From the NCBI GenBank assembly GCA_029265255.1, contig JAJUJQ010000043.1, positions 1 to 5,821 on the forward strand: DNA of 5,821 bases. The letters are read 5' to 3'. Positions within the stretch are counted from its first letter, which is position 1; each line of letters opens with the position of its first letter. The notes under the pieces are model-generated. The model worked only from the letters and a program-made list of their open reading frames with translations. It did not search any database and was not told where the DNA came from. Positions 1-5,600 of the stretch are shown in pieces. The translations under genes and the position numbers were made by a program. The DNA comes from Spirochaetota bacterium (GTDB lineage Bacteria > Spirochaetota > Spirochaetia > Treponematales > Rectinemataceae).

Positions 1-801
1 AAGGCGTTTTACGAATAGTTCCAAGGTTCTGCCGCCTGCGACATCTTCATCGTAGAGAATCACGTTTTTCCCACGGAAGTCGAAGAGCCACGCCTGATCC
101 GAGAGGCTTATGATGGGCTCTTCATCGTGGCGCTTGAACATCGAAAACCGAATGAAATACAACGGGATGTCCAGCAATTCCGACAGAATGAGCGCAGGCA
201 TGATCGAGCCATGGGCGGCCGCAACGAGGAGAGAAGGCCGATAAGCCTTTTTTATTTTCTCTGCGAGGGCCGAGAGCAGAGAAGGGGCTGCGCCGAGCCA
301 TGTGTAGTGATCTTGGGCCGCGGTGTAGATAAACGAAGAGACGGCTGGCGGGGTTTCCGAGAGCAGGTTTGTGAGATGTTGTTCCGCGCAAGGCGCAAAA
401 CGACAGCACTCGCGCGCGACTTCTATGGCCTTCCAGTAGAGTTCGCTTGCCCGCTGTATCTCTCCCAGTGAGTGGCTGATCCGATATTTACGCGCTTCTT
501 TGAGCTCGTAGTACACGGTGGGGTGGAGGGGAAGCCCATGTTCGACGCATATTTTGTAGTTCAAGAGGACATTGACGATGGAAGGCAGCAGGACATAGAA
601 GCGTATCGCTTTGTTGAGCAGCTCGTATGCCGCACCTGAGGGCATTGCCTCCAGAGGGCCTTCTGCGGACGCGATGTCCGACATGAGGTCCATGATGGTG
701 GACACGATGTCCTGAAAGGACATCGAACACTGCATCTCTTCCGGAGGAGCATCCCAGTCTGCCCATGCAAGGATCTGGGTAAATTGTAACAGCGATGCCA
801 T
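1..801 (-). CDS. Phosphoribosyltransferase-like protein with uncharacterised N-terminal region (partial, 3' end outside window)
   Basis: Reading the minus strand from the ATG at 801-799 gives 267 codons without a stop to the window edge, so the C-terminus is missing. Residues about 189-267 look like the core of a type I phosphoribosyltransferase. A strand and loop at 190-199 (LLVAAAHGS) is followed by a helix and a second strand (IPLYFIRF, 212-219). The PRPP-binding signature then reads VILYDEDVAGGRT at 247-259, with the acidic pair D251-E252 and the G257-x-T259 loop where the family has DDxxTTGxT. Residues 1-185 match no family I recognise. They seem mostly helical and include a CC-x4-C cluster at 132-138. 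Such domains transfer or bind phosphoribosyl groups in nucleotide salvage or synthesis, and some act as regulators. The substrate here cannot be told. The gene is divergent from ftcD. The start is uncertain: no good Shine-Dalgarno precedes 801, and an in-frame ATG at 861 would add 20 residues. Confidence 0.75.
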   Translation of the reverse strand, partial: MASLLQFTQILAWADWDAPPEEMQCSMSFQDIVSTIMDLMSDIASAEGPLEAMPSGAAYELLNKAIRFYVLLPSIVNVLLNYKICVEHGLPLHPTVYYELKEARKYRISHSLGEIQRASELYWKAIEVARECCRFAPCAEQHLTNLLSETPPAVSSFIYTAAQDHYTWLGAAPSLLSALAEKIKKAYRPSLLVAAAHGSIMPALILSELLDIPLYFIRFSMFKRHDEEPIISLSDQAWLFDFRGKNVILYDEDVAGGRTLELFVKRL

Positions 802-860
802 GACGGTAATGGTATGATAGACCTGCCCTGTGAACAAGCCTCGAATGAAGTGGATCGCCA

Positions 861-889
861 TGGACTATTTCGCGATCCTCACATATAGT
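861..889 (+). promoter_or_regulatory. Candidate sigma70-type promoter for ftcD
   Basis: A -35-like TGGACT at 861-866 (4 of 6 to consensus) and a -10-like TATAGT at 884-889 (5 of 6) are separated by 17 bp. Transcription would begin near 895-897, just ahead of the Shine-Dalgarno, giving a very short leader. The -35 is weak, so this is a plausible guess. The surrounding 802-907 is the whole divergent intergenic region between ftcD and the minus-strand gene, and I see no clear operator in it. Confidence 0.4.
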
Positions 890-897
890 TTTCAATT

Positions 898-902
898 GGA
901 GG
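898..902 (+). promoter_or_regulatory. Ribosome binding site that fixes the ftcD start
   Basis: GGAGG lies 5 nt before the ATG at 908. The reading frame is open further upstream, with a GTG at 830 and ATGs at 845 and 860. Only the 908 start has a well-placed Shine-Dalgarno, and it yields the family's normal N-terminus (LVECVPNFSEG within the first 15 residues). The upstream starts are therefore rejected. Confidence 0.85.
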
Positions 903-907
903 GCAGT

Positions 908-2560
908 ATGGACAGGCCTTTGGTTGAATGTGTACCAAACTTTTCTGAAGGAAGGGATCGCGCAAAGATTGAGGCGATTGCGAATGCCATACGATCCGTG
1001 TCTGGGGTGGTCTTGCTCGATGTGGATCCTGGATACGACACCAACCGTACGGTATACACGTTTGTGGGCGCGCCGCAGGCCGTGAAGTGTGCCGCCCTCG
1101 AAGCGGCGCGTGCGGCGCGTGCGGTGATCGACATGAGGATTCATCGTGGAGCACATCCCAGGATAGGCGCGCTCGACGTGTGCCCCTTTGTGCCGGTCTC
1201 GGGTATCTCCATGGATGAGTGTGTGCAGCTGTCGAAGCGCTTCGGCGAGGAGCTCGCAGAAGAGTTCGGCGTGCCTGTGTTTTTGTATGAGAAGTCTGCC
1301 TCTCGTCCAGAACGCCAAAGTCTTGCCGACATTCGGGAGGGTGAGTACGAGGGGCTCGCGCATAAATTGGCCGATCCTGCCTGGCGGCCGGACTACGGCC
1401 CCGCCCGGTTCGACGCGCGCTGGGGAGCCACCGTGACGGGCGCGAGGGAATTCCTCATCGCATACAACATCAACCTCAACACAAAAGATAAAAAGCTCGC
1501 GCACGACATCGCCCTCAGCATCCGAGAGGCAGGCCGCAACGTCAAGGATGCGGAAGGCAACACCATCAAAGTGCCGGGGCGCCTGCGCGCCGTCCGCGCG
1601 ATCGGATGGTACATCGATGCATATCAGTGCGCCCAGGTTTCGATCAACCTGCTCGATTTCCATGAGACGCCCCTCCATGTGGTTTTCGACACGGTGAAGG
1701 AGGAAGCGGAGACCAGGGGGCTCTACGTGACAGGTTCTGAGCTCGTGGGGCTCATTCCGCTCGAAGCGATTCGCGCTTGTGGTCAGTATTATCGCAGCAA
1801 GATGGGCAAAAGCCCGGCGCTCTCGGACCGAGAGCTGGTGGATTTGGCGGTGCAGACGCTCGGGCTCCGCGCTGTCCAGCCCTTCGATCCGGAGAAAAAG
1901 ATTATCGAGTGGGCCATCGGAGGAAAAAGAAACCTTGTTTCGATGGAATTGCGCGCTTTTGTCGATGCTGTCTCCTCCGATTCGCCTGCGCCCGGAGGAG
2001 GTTCGGTGGCCGCGCTCGCAGGAGCGCTTGGAGCGGCCCTGGCCGCGATGGATGCAAACCTGACCGTGGGCAAAAAAGGCTATGAGGCGGTCTCTGAAGC
2101 GCTCTCTGTGCTCGGCATGAAGGCTCAAACGCTGAAAAGGGCGCTGCTCGATGCTGTGGATGAAGACACCGAGGCATTCAACGGTGTCATGGAGGCGATG
2201 AGGCTCCCGAAATCTTCCGACGCAGAGAAACTCGCCCGGAGCGCGGCAATAGAGGAAGCCGAAAAGAGGGCGGCCCGAGTACCCCTCAGGACCGCAGGCC
2301 TCTGCCTTGAGGCTATGGGCTTGTGCCTGGACGCCGCAAGGTCGGGCAACGCCAATTCGGTGACCGATGCCGCGACGGGGTGTGCCATGGCCTATGCAGG
2401 CTTGCAGAGCGCGGTCTTGAACGTGCGCATCAATGTCCGGGGCCTCTCCGATGAGGCATTCAGGAATGCGGCGTTCCACGAATGTGACGACCTCGAGGGT
2501 AGGGCCTCCGTGCTCAAGCGGGAGATGGACGCCATAGTATCGACTTTCTTCCATGGATGA
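908..2560 (+). CDS. ftcD: Bifunctional glutamate formimidoyltransferase / formimidoyltetrahydrofolate cyclodeaminase
   Basis: This 550-residue cytosolic enzyme is close in length to mammalian FTCD (541) and colinear with it. It moves the formimino group of N-formimino-L-glutamate to tetrahydrofolate, then cyclises and deaminates the product to 5,10-methenyl-THF plus ammonia. This is the folate-dependent last step of histidine breakdown. The transferase N-subdomain spans about 1-181, with VECVPNFSEG at 6-15, TNRTVYTFVG at 45-54 and the catalytic histidine in AHPRIGALDVCPF at H83 (equivalent to mammalian His82). The C-subdomain follows to about 326 (WGATVTGAR at 172-180, NLLDF at 247-251). After PFDPEK (325-330) comes the cyclodeaminase domain, with APGGGSVAA at 361-369 and VDEDTEAF at 417-424, near the mammalian active-site aspartate. 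A loop at about 210-224 is longer than in the mammalian enzyme. No other hut gene is visible, so the rest of the pathway must lie elsewhere. Confidence 0.96.
   Translation: MDRPLVECVPNFSEGRDRAKIEAIANAIRSVSGVVLLDVDPGYDTNRTVYTFVGAPQAVKCAALEAARAARAVIDMRIHRGAHPRIGALDVCPFVPVSGISMDECVQLSKRFGEELAEEFGVPVFLYEKSASRPERQSLADIREGEYEGLAHKLADPAWRPDYGPARFDARWGATVTGAREFLIAYNINLNTKDKKLAHDIALSIREAGRNVKDAEGNTIKVPGRLRAVRAIGWYIDAYQCAQVSINLLDFHETPLHVVFDTVKEEAETRGLYVTGSELVGLIPLEAIRACGQYYRSKMGKSPALSDRELVDLAVQTLGLRAVQPFDPEKKIIEWAIGGKRNLVSMELRAFVDAVSSDSPAPGGGSVAALAGALGAALAAMDANLTVGKKGYEAVSEALSVLGMKAQTLKRALLDAVDEDTEAFNGVMEAMRLPKSSDAEKLARSAAIEEAEKRAARVPLRTAGLCLEAMGLCLDAARSGNANSVTDAATGCAMAYAGLQSAVLNVRINVRGLSDEAFRNAAFHECDDLEGRASVLKREMDAIVSTFFHG
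1103..1120 (+). repeat. 9-bp perfect tandem duplication inside ftcD
   Basis: GCGGCGCGT occurs twice back to back (1103-1111, 1112-1120) and is followed by a partial third copy, GCGGTG. It stays in frame and encodes Ala-Ala-Arg twice at residues 66-71, in a helix of the transferase N-subdomain. It does not disrupt the protein. It may be a slippage product or just alanine/arginine codon bias. Confidence 0.7.
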
Positions 2561-2599
2561 CTACCTCCTGTGGAGACTCATCTTCCGAACGAGTAAATG

Positions 2600-2618
2600 A
2601 ATATGCAAAAGCAGTATT
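2600..2618. promoter_or_regulatory. Imperfect inverted repeat touching the pot promoter
   Basis: AATATGC (2600-2606) and GCAGTATT (2611-2618) can pair across an AAAA loop, with G2614 bulged. The right arm runs into the -35 hexamer of the potA promoter, which is where a repressor or activator site would be expected. The arms are short and the match imperfect, so this is only a candidate operator. Confidence 0.25.
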
Positions 2619-2645
2619 GACCAATAGGCGAAGGAGTACTATACC
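2617..2645 (+). promoter_or_regulatory. Promoter of the potABC(D) operon
   Basis: TTGACC (2617-2622, 5 of 6 to the -35 consensus) and TATACC (2640-2645, 4 of 6 to the -10) are exactly 17 bp apart. Transcription would start near 2652, leaving a leader of about 30 nt that contains the Shine-Dalgarno of potA. Its position in the only sizeable gap upstream of potA supports it. It suggests pot is transcribed independently of ftcD, although readthrough from ftcD is possible because no canonical terminator lies between them. Confidence 0.55.
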
Positions 2646-2666
2646 TTGCGTTGATTATTACGATCC

Positions 2667-2672
2667 AAGGAG
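2667..2672 (+). promoter_or_regulatory. Ribosome binding site that fixes the potA start
   Basis: AAGGAG lies 8 nt before the ATG at 2681. A longer reading starting from TTG at 2651 is possible, but that codon falls at the predicted transcription start and has no suitable site ahead of it. The start at 2681 also gives the usual short lead-in to the first strand of an ABC ATPase. Confidence 0.8.
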
Positions 2673-2680
2673 CCTGGGGA

Positions 2681-3790
2681 ATGAAGGGCGCTGATGTCGA
2701 CATCGTGGGTGTTTCAAAGTTTTTTGGCTCTTTTCAGGCACTGAAGAATGTAAGCCTTTCCATCTCGAAAGGAGAGTTTTTTTCTCTGCTAGGGCCCTCT
2801 GGCTGCGGCAAGACGACGGTACTCCGTCTGATAGGTGGCTTCGAAGATCCCGACAGCGGGAGCATTGCCATCGAGGGGAAGAATGTCCTCGGGCTACCTC
2901 CGGACAAGCGCCGCTGCAACACCGTCTTTCAAAGCTACGCGCTCTTTCCCCACCTCAGCGTATTCGAGAATGTCGCCTTTCCTCTCCGTATCCGCAAGAC
3001 ACCTCAGCAGCTTGTGCGCGAAAAGGTCATGCATTACCTCTCGCTGGTGCAGCTCGAAATGCATGCTCCCAAGAAGCCTTCGCAGCTTTCAGGCGGGCAG
3101 CGACAGCGCGTCGCCATCGCCCGTGCCCTCATCAACGAACCTTCCATACTCCTCCTCGACGAACCACTGTCCGCCCTCGATGCGAAGCTCAGACAGCATA
3201 TGCTCATGGAGCTGGATACAATTCACGACAAAGTGGGCATAACCTTCATCTACGTGACGCACGACCAGCAGGAGGCGCTTTCGGTGTCGGACCGCATTGC
3301 CGTCATGAATATGGGCGAGGTGCTCCAGATAGGCACGCCCCGGCAGATCTACGAGAACCCCGCCACCGAATTTGTCGCCCGATTCATAGGCGAGACCAAT
3401 ATTTTCAATCTGAAAATCATCTCTGTCGATGGTACGAAGATACAGGGAGAAACGGAGGGGCTCGGCTCCATGTTCGTCGACGACGAGACCGATGCAAAGC
3501 CTGGAGAGATGGTGCTCGCCACCATTCGGCCGGAAAAGATTCGTATTTCTACAGAAATCCCTGAGACCAATGGGGGACGGATCAACATCCTCCATGGGTT
3601 TGTCGCCGAACCCATCTATTCGGGATTTCAGACCAAATATGTCGTGCAGCTGGACACAGGGATGTTGGTCACCGTATACAGGCAACACGCGAACTGGTCG
3701 GAAGGAATTCCCGATATCGAATGGAAGGATGAGGTCTACCTGTCGTTCAGCGCTGCAGACATGGTGATCGTGGAGACGCAGGGACAATGA
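2681..3790 (+). CDS. potA: Spermidine/putrescine ABC transporter ATP-binding protein PotA
   Basis: This 369-residue ATPase powers polyamine import from the cytoplasmic face of the membrane, working as a dimer on PotB and PotC. All nucleotide-binding elements are intact: Walker A GPSGCGKTT at 38-46, Q-loop Gln84 in VFQSYALFPH, signature LSGGQ at 136-140, Walker B ILLLDE at 156-161, D-loop SALD at 164-167 and switch His194 in YVTHDQQEA. After the ATPase domain (ending near 238, FIGETN) comes a C-terminal TOBE-type regulatory domain of about 130 residues with the typical IRPEKIRIS at 282-290. The length is close to E. coli PotA (378). The stop overlaps the potB start by 4 bp (ATGA), implying coupled translation. 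The motifs alone would also fit other members of this importer family such as iron or sulfate ATPases. The PotB, PotC and PotD neighbours make the polyamine assignment firm. Confidence 0.95.
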   Translation: MKGADVDIVGVSKFFGSFQALKNVSLSISKGEFFSLLGPSGCGKTTVLRLIGGFEDPDSGSIAIEGKNVLGLPPDKRRCNTVFQSYALFPHLSVFENVAFPLRIRKTPQQLVREKVMHYLSLVQLEMHAPKKPSQLSGGQRQRVAIARALINEPSILLLDEPLSALDAKLRQHMLMELDTIHDKVGITFIYVTHDQQEALSVSDRIAVMNMGEVLQIGTPRQIYENPATEFVARFIGETNIFNLKIISVDGTKIQGETEGLGSMFVDDETDAKPGEMVLATIRPEKIRISTEIPETNGGRINILHGFVAEPIYSGFQTKYVVQLDTGMLVTVYRQHANWSEGIPDIEWKDEVYLSFSAADMVIVETQGQ

Positions 3791-4671
3791 GAAAACAAGT
3801 GGGGCTATTGTACACATTGCCGCAGATCCTGTGGCTCGCAGTGTTCTTCGCCGCGCCTCTGTGCATCATCGTGATGTATTCGTTTTTGAAGAAGGGCCTG
3901 TATGGCGGGGTGGAACCGCAGTTCAGCCTCGAGGCGTATGCGGCGATGGCCAACCCCAACATCGTCCTCGTCACATGGCGCACGCTCAAGATATCCATCA
4001 TCGCCACCGCCCTAACCTTGCTCATTGCGCTACCCTGCGGCTACAGCATCGCCCGCTCAAAAAATCAGGCGATCAGACTTTTTTTGGTCATCGTGCCGTT
4101 CTGGACCAACTTCCTTGTGCGCATCTATGCCTGGATTGCCATTATGGGAAATGAAGGATTTCTGAACGATATACTCCGCGCCCTGCACCTGACCACCGAG
4201 AGCGTTCAATTTCTCTACAATCAGGCCGCCGTCATTCTTGTCCTCGTGTACATGTACCTGCCCTATGCGATCCTGCCGCTCTTCTCGACGATCGACAAGT
4301 TCGACTTTACCCTCCTCGATGCAGCAAGGGATTTGGGGGCGACCAGATTTCAGTCGTATGTGCGTGTCCTGCTGCCCAACATCAAGGGCGGACTAGTGAC
4401 GGCAGGCCTCTTCACCTTCGTCCCAATATTTGGCGCTTACGCCGTTCCACTGCTCATCGGCGGCAAGGATTCCTACATGCTGGGCAACATCATCGCCGAC
4501 CAGCTGACCAAGACGCGCAACTGGCCGCTCGCCTCATCCATTTCGATGACGGTGACCGTGCTCACGACGGGCCTCGTGTTTCTCATCGCGATGAGAAAAC
4601 CGCGCGAACAGAAGCAGGTCTTCGATGCGGACCCTGCATTTCTGCAGGTTGCCCCTGACGGGAAGAGGTGA
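3787..4671 (+). CDS. potB: Spermidine/putrescine ABC transporter permease PotB
   Basis: This 294-residue inner-membrane protein forms half of the polyamine channel with PotC. Six hydrophobic stretches are visible at roughly 8-32, 64-88, 96-120, 143-165, 203-225 and 246-268, the standard PotB topology. The EAA loop that docks onto the ATPase is at about 178-200 and contains DAARDLGAT followed by RVLLPNIKGG, before the fifth segment. The sequence IVPFWTNFLVRIYAW at 102-116 is typical of PotB. The start ATG lies inside the potA stop (ATGA). Only a weak purine-rich stretch (AGGGA) sits just 2 nt ahead of it, so translation probably depends on ribosomes finishing potA. The last 25 residues are a hydrophilic cytoplasmic tail of no known role. 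PotB and PotC are paralogous, and gene order plus the motif above support this assignment. Confidence 0.93.
   Translation: MRKQVGLLYTLPQILWLAVFFAAPLCIIVMYSFLKKGLYGGVEPQFSLEAYAAMANPNIVLVTWRTLKISIIATALTLLIALPCGYSIARSKNQAIRLFLVIVPFWTNFLVRIYAWIAIMGNEGFLNDILRALHLTTESVQFLYNQAAVILVLVYMYLPYAILPLFSTIDKFDFTLLDAARDLGATRFQSYVRVLLPNIKGGLVTAGLFTFVPIFGAYAVPLLIGGKDSYMLGNIIADQLTKTRNWPLASSISMTVTVLTTGLVFLIAMRKPREQKQVFDADPAFLQVAPDGKR
4665..4668 (+). promoter_or_regulatory. Ribosome binding site of potC, overlapping the end of potB
   Basis: GAGG, followed by TGA (the potB stop), lies 6 nt before the ATG at 4675. This is the best-placed site for potC and argues for the longer N-terminus over the internal ATGs at 4717 and 4774, which have no comparable site. 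Confidence 0.75.
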
Positions 4672-4674
4672 TCT

Positions 4675-5553
4675 ATGGCGCACGCACTGAGACGACCAAA
4701 GGCGCTGCGGATCGCCATGCTGTGGAGGGCGCGGCGCGTGCTCAGGAAAGGCGGGGTTGCCGCGCGCAAATTCATGCCGCCCGGTTCCTCCCTCTCCAAC
4801 GTGATTTACTGGGCAGTCATCGGTTTTCTCTTTCTGCCTTTGTTCGTACTCGTCTTCTATTCATTCAATGCGGGGAGACAGACGACCTGGCAAGGCTTTT
4901 CGTTCGTGTGGTACCAAAAACTGGTGATGGAGTCTCCTGAACTTTGGAGGGCCTTTACCAACTCCATCGTCATAGCTTTCGGCTCGGCGCTCATGTCGAC
5001 GGCCATAGGGACGCTGGCCGCGGTCGGAACCGCACGCTATTCCTTCAAGCTCAAGAATTTCGTCTCCACCATGAGTTTCGTGCCGATGATCCTCCCTGAA
5101 ATCGTCGTGGGCGTATCGCTGCTCATCTTCTTTGCCGGCGTTGGTTTAAGACTTGGGCTCCTCACGGTGTGGATCGCGCATACGACCTTCAATTTACCCT
5201 TCGTGTATTTGCTGGTCTCGGCGAGGCTCGAGGAATCCGATCCGAGCATCGTGGAAGCCGCACAGGACCTCGGGGCCAACGAAGTGCAGATACTCTTCCG
5301 CATCATTCTGCCGATGGCCATGCCTGGTATATTGAGCGCGTTTCTTACAGCCGTGACGCTCTCGCTCGAGGATTTCGTGATCACCTTCTTCGTGACCGGC
5401 CCCGGAGGAACGACGCTCCCGCTCTATATCTATTCCATGATCAGATTTGGGGTGTCGCCGGTCATCAATGCGCTCTCCGCGGTGATGGTGGCGGGGACGG
5501 TGTTGCTGGTATATCCGATGAGGAATTTTCTCAAGGTGTTTGCAGCGCGATGA
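4675..5553 (+). CDS. potC: Spermidine/putrescine ABC transporter permease PotC
   Basis: This 292-residue inner-membrane protein is the second channel subunit and pairs with PotB. Hydrophobic segments lie at roughly 43-64, 97-119, 130-155, 160-182, 217-238 and 262-282. The EAA loop (EAAQDLGANE at 194-203, then FRIILPMAMPGI at 208-219) is closer to the consensus than that of PotB. Other PotC-typical stretches are YSFNAGR at 62-68 and LSLEDFVITFFVTGPGGTTLPLYI, which spans 229-252. The gene begins 3 nt after the potB stop with a well-placed Shine-Dalgarno. The N-terminus is odd: about 40 residues precede the first membrane segment, with 8 Arg and 3 Lys in the first 33, whereas PotC proteins usually enter the membrane within the first 10-20. 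A start at residue 15 (4717) or 34 (4774) is possible but lacks a good ribosome site. The basic tail would sit on the cytoplasmic side. Confidence 0.93.
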   Translation: MAHALRRPKALRIAMLWRARRVLRKGGVAARKFMPPGSSLSNVIYWAVIGFLFLPLFVLVFYSFNAGRQTTWQGFSFVWYQKLVMESPELWRAFTNSIVIAFGSALMSTAIGTLAAVGTARYSFKLKNFVSTMSFVPMILPEIVVGVSLLIFFAGVGLRLGLLTVWIAHTTFNLPFVYLLVSARLEESDPSIVEAAQDLGANEVQILFRIILPMAMPGILSAFLTAVTLSLEDFVITFFVTGPGGTTLPLYIYSMIRFGVSPVINALSAVMVAGTVLLVYPMRNFLKVFAAR

Positions 5554-5566
5554 TCCTGCGCATAAT
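5539..5566 (+). promoter_or_regulatory. Weak candidate internal promoter ahead of potD
   Basis: CATAAT at 5561-5566 matches the -10 consensus in 5 of 6 bases. TTTGCA at 5539-5544, inside the end of potC, matches the -35 in 4 of 6 with a 16-bp spacer. Transcription would start near 5573 and the leader would carry the strong potD ribosome site. Binding-protein genes are often expressed above their permease genes, which makes an extra promoter reasonable, but the match is modest. Confidence 0.3.
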
Positions 5567-5577
5567 GAATAATTCAT
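5565..5577. repeat. AT-rich palindrome in the potC-potD gap
   Basis: ATGAAT (5565-5570) and ATTCAT (5572-5577) are perfect inverted arms around a single central A. With no real loop, this would be a DNA-binding half-site pair rather than an RNA hairpin. It overlaps the -10-like CATAAT and the start point expected from it. It is too AT-rich to act as a terminator and is not followed by a T run. Confidence 0.45.
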
Positions 5578-5588
5578 AACGAATCAAT

Positions 5589-5594
5589 AGGAGG
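5589..5594 (+). promoter_or_regulatory. Strong ribosome binding site of potD
   Basis: AGGAGG is a perfect anti-16S match placed 6 nt before the ATG at 5601. It is the strongest Shine-Dalgarno in the window, consistent with a need for more binding protein than permease. Confidence 0.85.
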
Positions 5595-5600
5595 CCCGTC

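Noticed and set aside
127..471. Plus-strand open frame of 114 residues opposite the PRTase-like gene
   Set aside because: The minus-strand frame through the same bases is continuous for 267 codons and carries a PRPP-binding motif. The plus-strand product is Arg-rich and matches nothing.
830..907. Upstream extension of ftcD from the GTG at 830
   Set aside because: It would add 26 residues unrelated to any FtcD and would run through the likely promoter. The ATG at 908 has a well-spaced GGAGG and gives the family N-terminus.
488..2554. A 688-residue open reading frame on the minus strand covering all of ftcD
   Set aside because: The plus strand encodes a complete FtcD with family motifs throughout, and the antisense product is rich in Arg, His and Cys with no recognisable domain. 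Long antisense frames are common opposite GC-rich genes with biased third positions.
2556..2582. Possible terminator hairpin after ftcD (GATGA/TCATC outer arms, CTCC/GGAG inner arms)
   Set aside because: The stem is interrupted by an asymmetric internal loop, overlaps the stop codon and is not followed by a T run. It does not look like a Rho-independent terminator, though it could be a weak RNA structure.
2561..2680. Possible riboswitch or leader peptide between ftcD and potA
   Set aside because: The predicted leader after the promoter is only about 30 nt, too short for a riboswitch, and no small open frame with a ribosome site is evident.
3089..3817. Minus-strand open frame of 242 residues opposite potA
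   Set aside because: It lies wholly over the clearly coding second half of potA, has no ribosome site that I can see and no known domain. It is a shadow frame.
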